DNA of 64,000 nt, taken from assembly GCF_001625015.1 (NCBI RefSeq), contig NZ_LVWJ02000011.1, positions 64,501-128,500 of the forward strand. Reading direction: 5' to 3'. Under the pieces are notes generated by a model that was not told the origin of the DNA, did no database searches, and worked only from the letters and a program-made list of their open reading frames with translations. Positions 61,052 through 64,000 of the stretch are shown in pieces. Source of the stretch: Lewinella sp. 4G2 (GTDB lineage: Bacteria > Bacteroidota > Bacteroidia > Chitinophagales > Saprospiraceae). How positions within the stretch are numbered: the first letter of the stretch is position 1; each line of letters opens with the position of its first letter. The position numbers and the translations under genes are program-made.

Positions 61052-61900
61052 ATGACCCCCGAAAACACCACGAAGACCAAATGGGCGCTGATCACCGGCG
61101 GTAGCCACGGAATTGGTAAGGCGCTCGCCGAAGAATGCCTGAAGCGTGGCCTCAATGTGGTCATCGTAGCCCTACCGGATGTGCACCTGGATACGATCAA
61201 CCGTGAACTAAAGGAGCACGCACCGGGCCGCTATCACCTCATCCCGGTAGACCTCACCGCACCGGATGCCATCCCCGAAGTTGAGCGACATTTAGCTACC
61301 CTGGGCATCACCCTGACCTACCTCATTAATAACGCCGGTTTCGGCCGCGGTGGCCTCATCGAGCACACAGATTGGAGTGAGTACCTCACGATGATGCAAC
61401 TCAACAATCAGGCGATGGTTGGGCTGACGCTGGCGCTGCTACCCCAACTGAAGAAAACCCGCGGCAGCATTCTGAACATGAGTAGCATGGAAGCTACCCT
61501 TCCCCTACCCTACAAAACGGTGTATACGGGGACGAAGGCTTTCGTCTACAATTACTCCCTGGCGCTGCGACAAGAATTGAAGCACTACGGGATTGGGGTT
61601 TCCGTCCTGTGCCCCGGCCCGGTGATTACCAATGAAGACGGCCTAAAACGCGTAGCGGCGATGGGAAGTCTAGCCAAAGTGCTCGTCACCATGCCCGCGG
61701 ACATTGCACCTATGGCCATTGGGAACTTCCTGAACAATAAGGATGTGATCCGGCCCAAGTTCCTGAACCGGGCGATCCTGGCCTTTGCCTCCATCGTACC
61801 CCGGGGTATTAAGATGGCCATCTTGGAAAAGGTCTTTTCGAAGTACCGGGAAGAGGATGAACAGGCCGTTCCGATTGTAGAAGAGCAGCTGATTTCTTAA
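61052..61900 (+). CDS. short-chain dehydrogenase/reductase
   Basis: 282 residues. ALITGGSHGIGKALAEECLKRG is the cofactor loop (TGxxxGxG), LTYLINNAGFGRGG the NNAG motif, LNMSSMEATLPLPYKTVYTGTKAFVYNYSLAL the catalytic Ser/Tyr/Lys (YxxxK), and VSVLCPGPVITNE the PG motif. The protein resembles the classical KDSR/DltE-like membrane-associated SDR group because of the helical C-terminus. Substrate unknown. ATG 61052 is used; the TTG three codons before it overlaps the -7 element. Confidence 0.93.
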   Translation: MTPENTTKTKWALITGGSHGIGKALAEECLKRGLNVVIVALPDVHLDTINRELKEHAPGRYHLIPVDLTAPDAIPEVERHLATLGITLTYLINNAGFGRGGLIEHTDWSEYLTMMQLNNQAMVGLTLALLPQLKKTRGSILNMSSMEATLPLPYKTVYTGTKAFVYNYSLALRQELKHYGIGVSVLCPGPVITNEDGLKRVAAMGSLAKVLVTMPADIAPMAIGNFLNNKDVIRPKFLNRAILAFASIVPRGIKMAILEKVFSKYREEDEQAVPIVEEQLIS

Positions 61901-61995
61901 GGAAGCGGCCTACCAATCACTATTTAAATTTGACGAGATAATTCCGCACGTAACAAATAATGAGTTGTGGTTATAAAGGTGCAAACACGCACCAC

Positions 61996-62718
61996 ATGAC
62001 TTACCGTACGTTACTCTTTTTACTTCTCACCCTCTTATCCATCGGCTGTTTCGCGCAAGTCGGCGTGAACAACTCCAACCCCGAGCAAGCACTGGACGTA
62101 AATGGCAAGGTAAAACTTGGCAACGATGGCACTAACCCCTCGGATGGCACCATGCGCTACAATAGTACGGAAGGCACTTTCGAGGGTTTTTCCCAGGGAG
62201 AATGGAAATCGTTAGACGCGCAGGGGGCCACCCCGGACCAACCCACTCCCTTCTTTGCCTCCGTTTACACCACGTTTCAAAGCGAAGAATTCATCCCCAT
62301 GGAATTTCAAACGGCCTACGGGCAAAGCGCTTTCTTCTTTGAAAATCAAGGCGACCCTAGCTTCTTTACACGTACGGTTATTCCAGCAGGCTATATGATG
62401 GTGGTAGATTACATCCACGTAGTAGGTATGTCCACCTCGAACGACGAACAGTTTTTGGTTCATATTGCTGCTACTGACGGTGATGCCACTAATGCTACTG
62501 AAAGGTCTAGCCGTAGAGATGAACCGTTAATCTACGTATCTGGAAGTATAAAAGGTGGCCCCGCCATACTCGGTAACGGGCGAGCTCCCCTGCTCGTCGT
62601 AGATGCGGGCGAACAATTGACGCTGCGCAATGAGTCCGCATCCACCAGCGTCGGCGGAGTCAGAGTAGTCTTCACTGGCTTCCTGGTTACGGATCTGGAT
62701 CAGTACTTTACTTATTAG
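61996..62718 (+). CDS. secreted protein with Bacteroidota 'head-domain' N-terminus
   Basis: 240 residues from MTYRTLLFLLLTLLSIGCFAQVGVNNSNPEQALDVNGKVKLGNDGTNPSDGTMRYNSTEGTFEGFSQGEWKSL. The 'VGVNxxxPxxxLDVNGKVKxG...DGTMRYN....FEGFxxGEWxxL' stretch is a hallmark of phage-tail-like surface proteins in this phylum. The following 150 residues are a beta-rich domain (FFASVYTTFQSEEFIPMEFQTAYG...TDLDQYFTY) that I do not recognise. The frame is open 12 codons upstream; the signal peptide decides the start. Confidence 0.82.
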   Translation: MTYRTLLFLLLTLLSIGCFAQVGVNNSNPEQALDVNGKVKLGNDGTNPSDGTMRYNSTEGTFEGFSQGEWKSLDAQGATPDQPTPFFASVYTTFQSEEFIPMEFQTAYGQSAFFFENQGDPSFFTRTVIPAGYMMVVDYIHVVGMSTSNDEQFLVHIAATDGDATNATERSSRRDEPLIYVSGSIKGGPAILGNGRAPLLVVDAGEQLTLRNESASTSVGGVRVVFTGFLVTDLDQYFTY

Positions 62719-62956
62719 TGGATATAAAGGGCGCCGGGTTTGAGCTTATCACTCGGAGTGATTTGTCTTAACCGTATTCTTAATTCTTGGGATAGGAATT
62801 TGTCTAAAGGTTTACTGGTCTGTTCAGCTTGGTATTGGATCGCCTAAAGGCGAACCTCCCGGGGGAGCGTCGCCGCGCCTGGTTAGCTAAGCCTATGAAA
62901 AAAGCCCTCAGGTCCGTTGATCTGAGGGCTTTTCGTTATGGTAGTAGATGACCATT
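62719..62956. other. 238-bp convergent intergenic region
   Basis: Contains two minor 5-bp-arm hairpins (TCGCC-TAAA-GGCGA and CTCCC-GG-GGGAG, about 62838-62865) and the terminator at 62898-62933. No gene seen. Confidence 0.4.
62898..62933. terminator. bidirectional terminator before atpG
   Basis: AAAAAAGCCCTCAG pairs with CTGAGGGCTTTT around a 10-base loop, between the convergent secreted-protein gene and atpG. Confidence 0.8.
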
Positions 62957-63850
62957 TTAGGCATCCTCCAGCGCAGCGGCACCACCAACGATCTCGAGGA
63001 TCTCCTTGGTAATCGCCTCCTGGCGTGCTTTGTTGTAGGTAATCTTGAGGTCTTTCAAGAGCTCAGATGCATTCTCCGTCGCCTTATCCATGGCCGTCAT
63101 CCGGGCACCGTGCTCGGAAGCATTTGTGTCGAGGAGGAAGGACTGGAAGCGTGTCTTCAGAATGGTGGGGACGAGTTCTTCGAGCAGTGTTTCCTTACTG
63201 GGTTCGAAGATGTAATCGGCGTTGGTCGTTTTGCCGCCTTCCGCAACGTTGTTGTCCACAACTGGTAGGAATTGGACGGCTTCCGAGAACTGGACGGCGG
63301 CGTTCTTGAACCGAGCGTAGGCCACGTGGACGCTATCGTAAGCTTCACCGGCGAAGCGGTTCATGATCAGTTCGGGAACCTGACGGGTATTATCGAAAGA
63401 CAGGTCGCTAAAGAGTTCCTGGTATTCACGGTTGATCGTGAAACCAGCCTTGCCTGCGTAGTTGCGGGCAAAAAATTCAGCGCCCTTCTTGCCAATGCAG
63501 ATAACGTCGACGTTGCCTACCCCCTGCAGTTCATTTTCGATGACGCTGACGGCCGCCTTGATGATATTGGTGTTAAAGGCACCAGCGAGACCGCGGCTGG
63601 AGGTAACCACTACTACGCAAGCTTTGGTGATGGGCCGTACTACGTTGAAACTGGTGGATGCGTCTCCTTCCAGGTTGGAAAGGATGTTCGTCAACATCTC
63701 GTTCAGCTTCTCGGCGTAGGGCCGCATCTCGGTAATGCGTTGGGCGGCACGGTTCATCTTCGCAGCGGAAACCATCTTCATCGCTGAAGTGATCTGCTGC
63801 GTGTTCTTGACCGAACCGATTCTTTCCCGTACTTCCTTTAAGTTAGCCAT
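62957..63850 (-). CDS. atpG: F1 ATP synthase gamma subunit
   Basis: 297 residues. The rotor stalk of F1: N-terminal MANLKEVRERIGSVKNTQQITSAMKMVSAAKMNRAAQRI and C-terminal ASEHGARMTAMDKATENASELLKDLKITYNKARQEAITKEILEIVGGAAAL form the coiled-coil shaft; CVVVVTSSRGLAGAFNTNIIKA is the Rossmann-like part with the conserved SSRGLAGAFN. Normal length. It follows atpA after a hairpin-bearing gap of 84 bases and ends the operon at a terminator. Confidence 0.98.
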   Translation of the reverse strand: MANLKEVRERIGSVKNTQQITSAMKMVSAAKMNRAAQRITEMRPYAEKLNEMLTNILSNLEGDASTSFNVVRPITKACVVVVTSSRGLAGAFNTNIIKAAVSVIENELQGVGNVDVICIGKKGAEFFARNYAGKAGFTINREYQELFSDLSFDNTRQVPELIMNRFAGEAYDSVHVAYARFKNAAVQFSEAVQFLPVVDNNVAEGGKTTNADYIFEPSKETLLEELVPTILKTRFQSFLLDTNASEHGARMTAMDKATENASELLKDLKITYNKARQEAITKEILEIVGGAAALEDA

Positions 63851-63934
63851 TAGTTAGTCTTTAGTCTATAGTCTGAAGTCTATAGTCTGTAGTCTTTAGC
63901 AGTATGCTTCAGACTACAGACTACTAACTATAGA
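63851..63934. repeat. TAGTCT-type hairpin between atpA and atpG
   Basis: Repeats of AGTCTATAGTCTGAAGTC and its variants on the left arm face their complements on the right arm, with a short central part (AGCAGTATGC). It fills the whole gap and touches both the atpA stop and the atpG start. Confidence 0.8.
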
Positions 63935-64000
63935 CTATGAGAATTGTGGTACGAGCTGCGCGGCAACTTCGTCGAGCTTAGCCAGGTCAGCTTTGTCGTA
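63935..64000 (-). CDS. atpA: ATP synthase alpha subunit, C-terminal end
   Basis: Only the last 21 codons and the TAG stop are in the window: YDKADLAKLDEVAAQLVPQF followed by Ser. The assignment rests on its position directly upstream of atpG (the usual atpA-atpG order) and a helical C-terminus of fitting character; the body of the gene lies beyond the right edge. Confidence 0.65.
   Translation of the reverse strand, partial: YDKADLAKLDEVAAQLVPQFS

Overview
The window looks like chromosomal DNA of a GC-moderate Bacteroidota, most probably a marine Saprospiria (Lewinella/Neolewinella type). The supporting signs are gliding/type IX secretion genes (gldA, gldF, porP/sprF, gldK), many short Bacteroidota-style lipoproteins, -7 promoter elements of the TAnnTTTG kind, few Shine-Dalgarno sequences and the atpA-atpG gene order. 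The genus is an inference from gene flavour; no rRNA is present. About 53 protein genes and one tRNA fill the window, and I see no prophage, insertion sequence or CRISPR array.

Layout: 1-2.1 kb holds the 5' part of a large secreted surface protein. 2.6-8 kb has pgi, then gldA, a secreted protein, gldF and a DUF4249-like lipoprotein. 8-18 kb has uvrC, a peptide-binding lipoprotein, an M28 peptidase, a HAD phosphatase and a thioredoxin-domain (YyaL-type) protein. 17.8-25.6 kb has porP and gldK, the queuosine genes queG and a gluQRS-like gene, a papain-fold protein lacking its cysteine, and a MuiA-type protein. 25.6-35.4 kb is mostly metabolic: a class IV aminotransferase with a sulfotransferase-like partner, a metal permease fused to a DtxR-like regulator, a thioesterase, exonuclease III, a cysteine desulfurase, a Na+ symporter and an amidohydrolase. 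35.4-35.8 kb is a 146-bp tandem repeat. 35.9-47.4 kb has flotillin/NfeD, a phosphoesterase, Uma2, cystathionine beta-synthase, folP, a DUF4230 protein, xdhC-mocA and tRNA-Arg. 47.5-57.2 kb is envelope-rich (lipoproteins, a 1221-residue phosphoesterase/kinase-like/barrel fusion, a porin) plus a methyltransferase, an MBL-fold lipoprotein and a TPR protein. 57.2-64 kb has folC, fabH, a flavoprotein, an SDR, a secreted 'head-domain' protein and atpG/atpA.

The most unusual feature is not a gene. An 18-bp sequence, consensus GCACCYGCGNCAGCGCCC, occurs 15 times in 64 kb in both orientations. It lies in intergenic DNA and inside unrelated genes, where it is read in only a few frames (Gly-Ala-Ala-Ala-Gly-Ala, Ala-Pro-Ala-Ala-Ala-Pro, Thr-Cys-Val-Ser-Ala). 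A second class of repeats is long hairpins built from degenerate heptamers (TAGTCTA-like, or a CTTTGG-like theme) that sit within 0-12 bases of start codons (queG, cbs, atpG, folC). A third observation is a set of genes whose -7 element lies only 12-14 bases before the start codon, which predicts leaderless mRNAs; one of these appears to start at ATC.

Functional links: gldA/gldF/porP/gldK belong to gliding and type IX secretion, although gldG and gldLMN are not beside them. queG and gluQRS both act on the queuosine wobble base. folP and folC are both folate genes but are 14 kb apart. xdhC-mocA point to a molybdenum hydroxylase encoded elsewhere.
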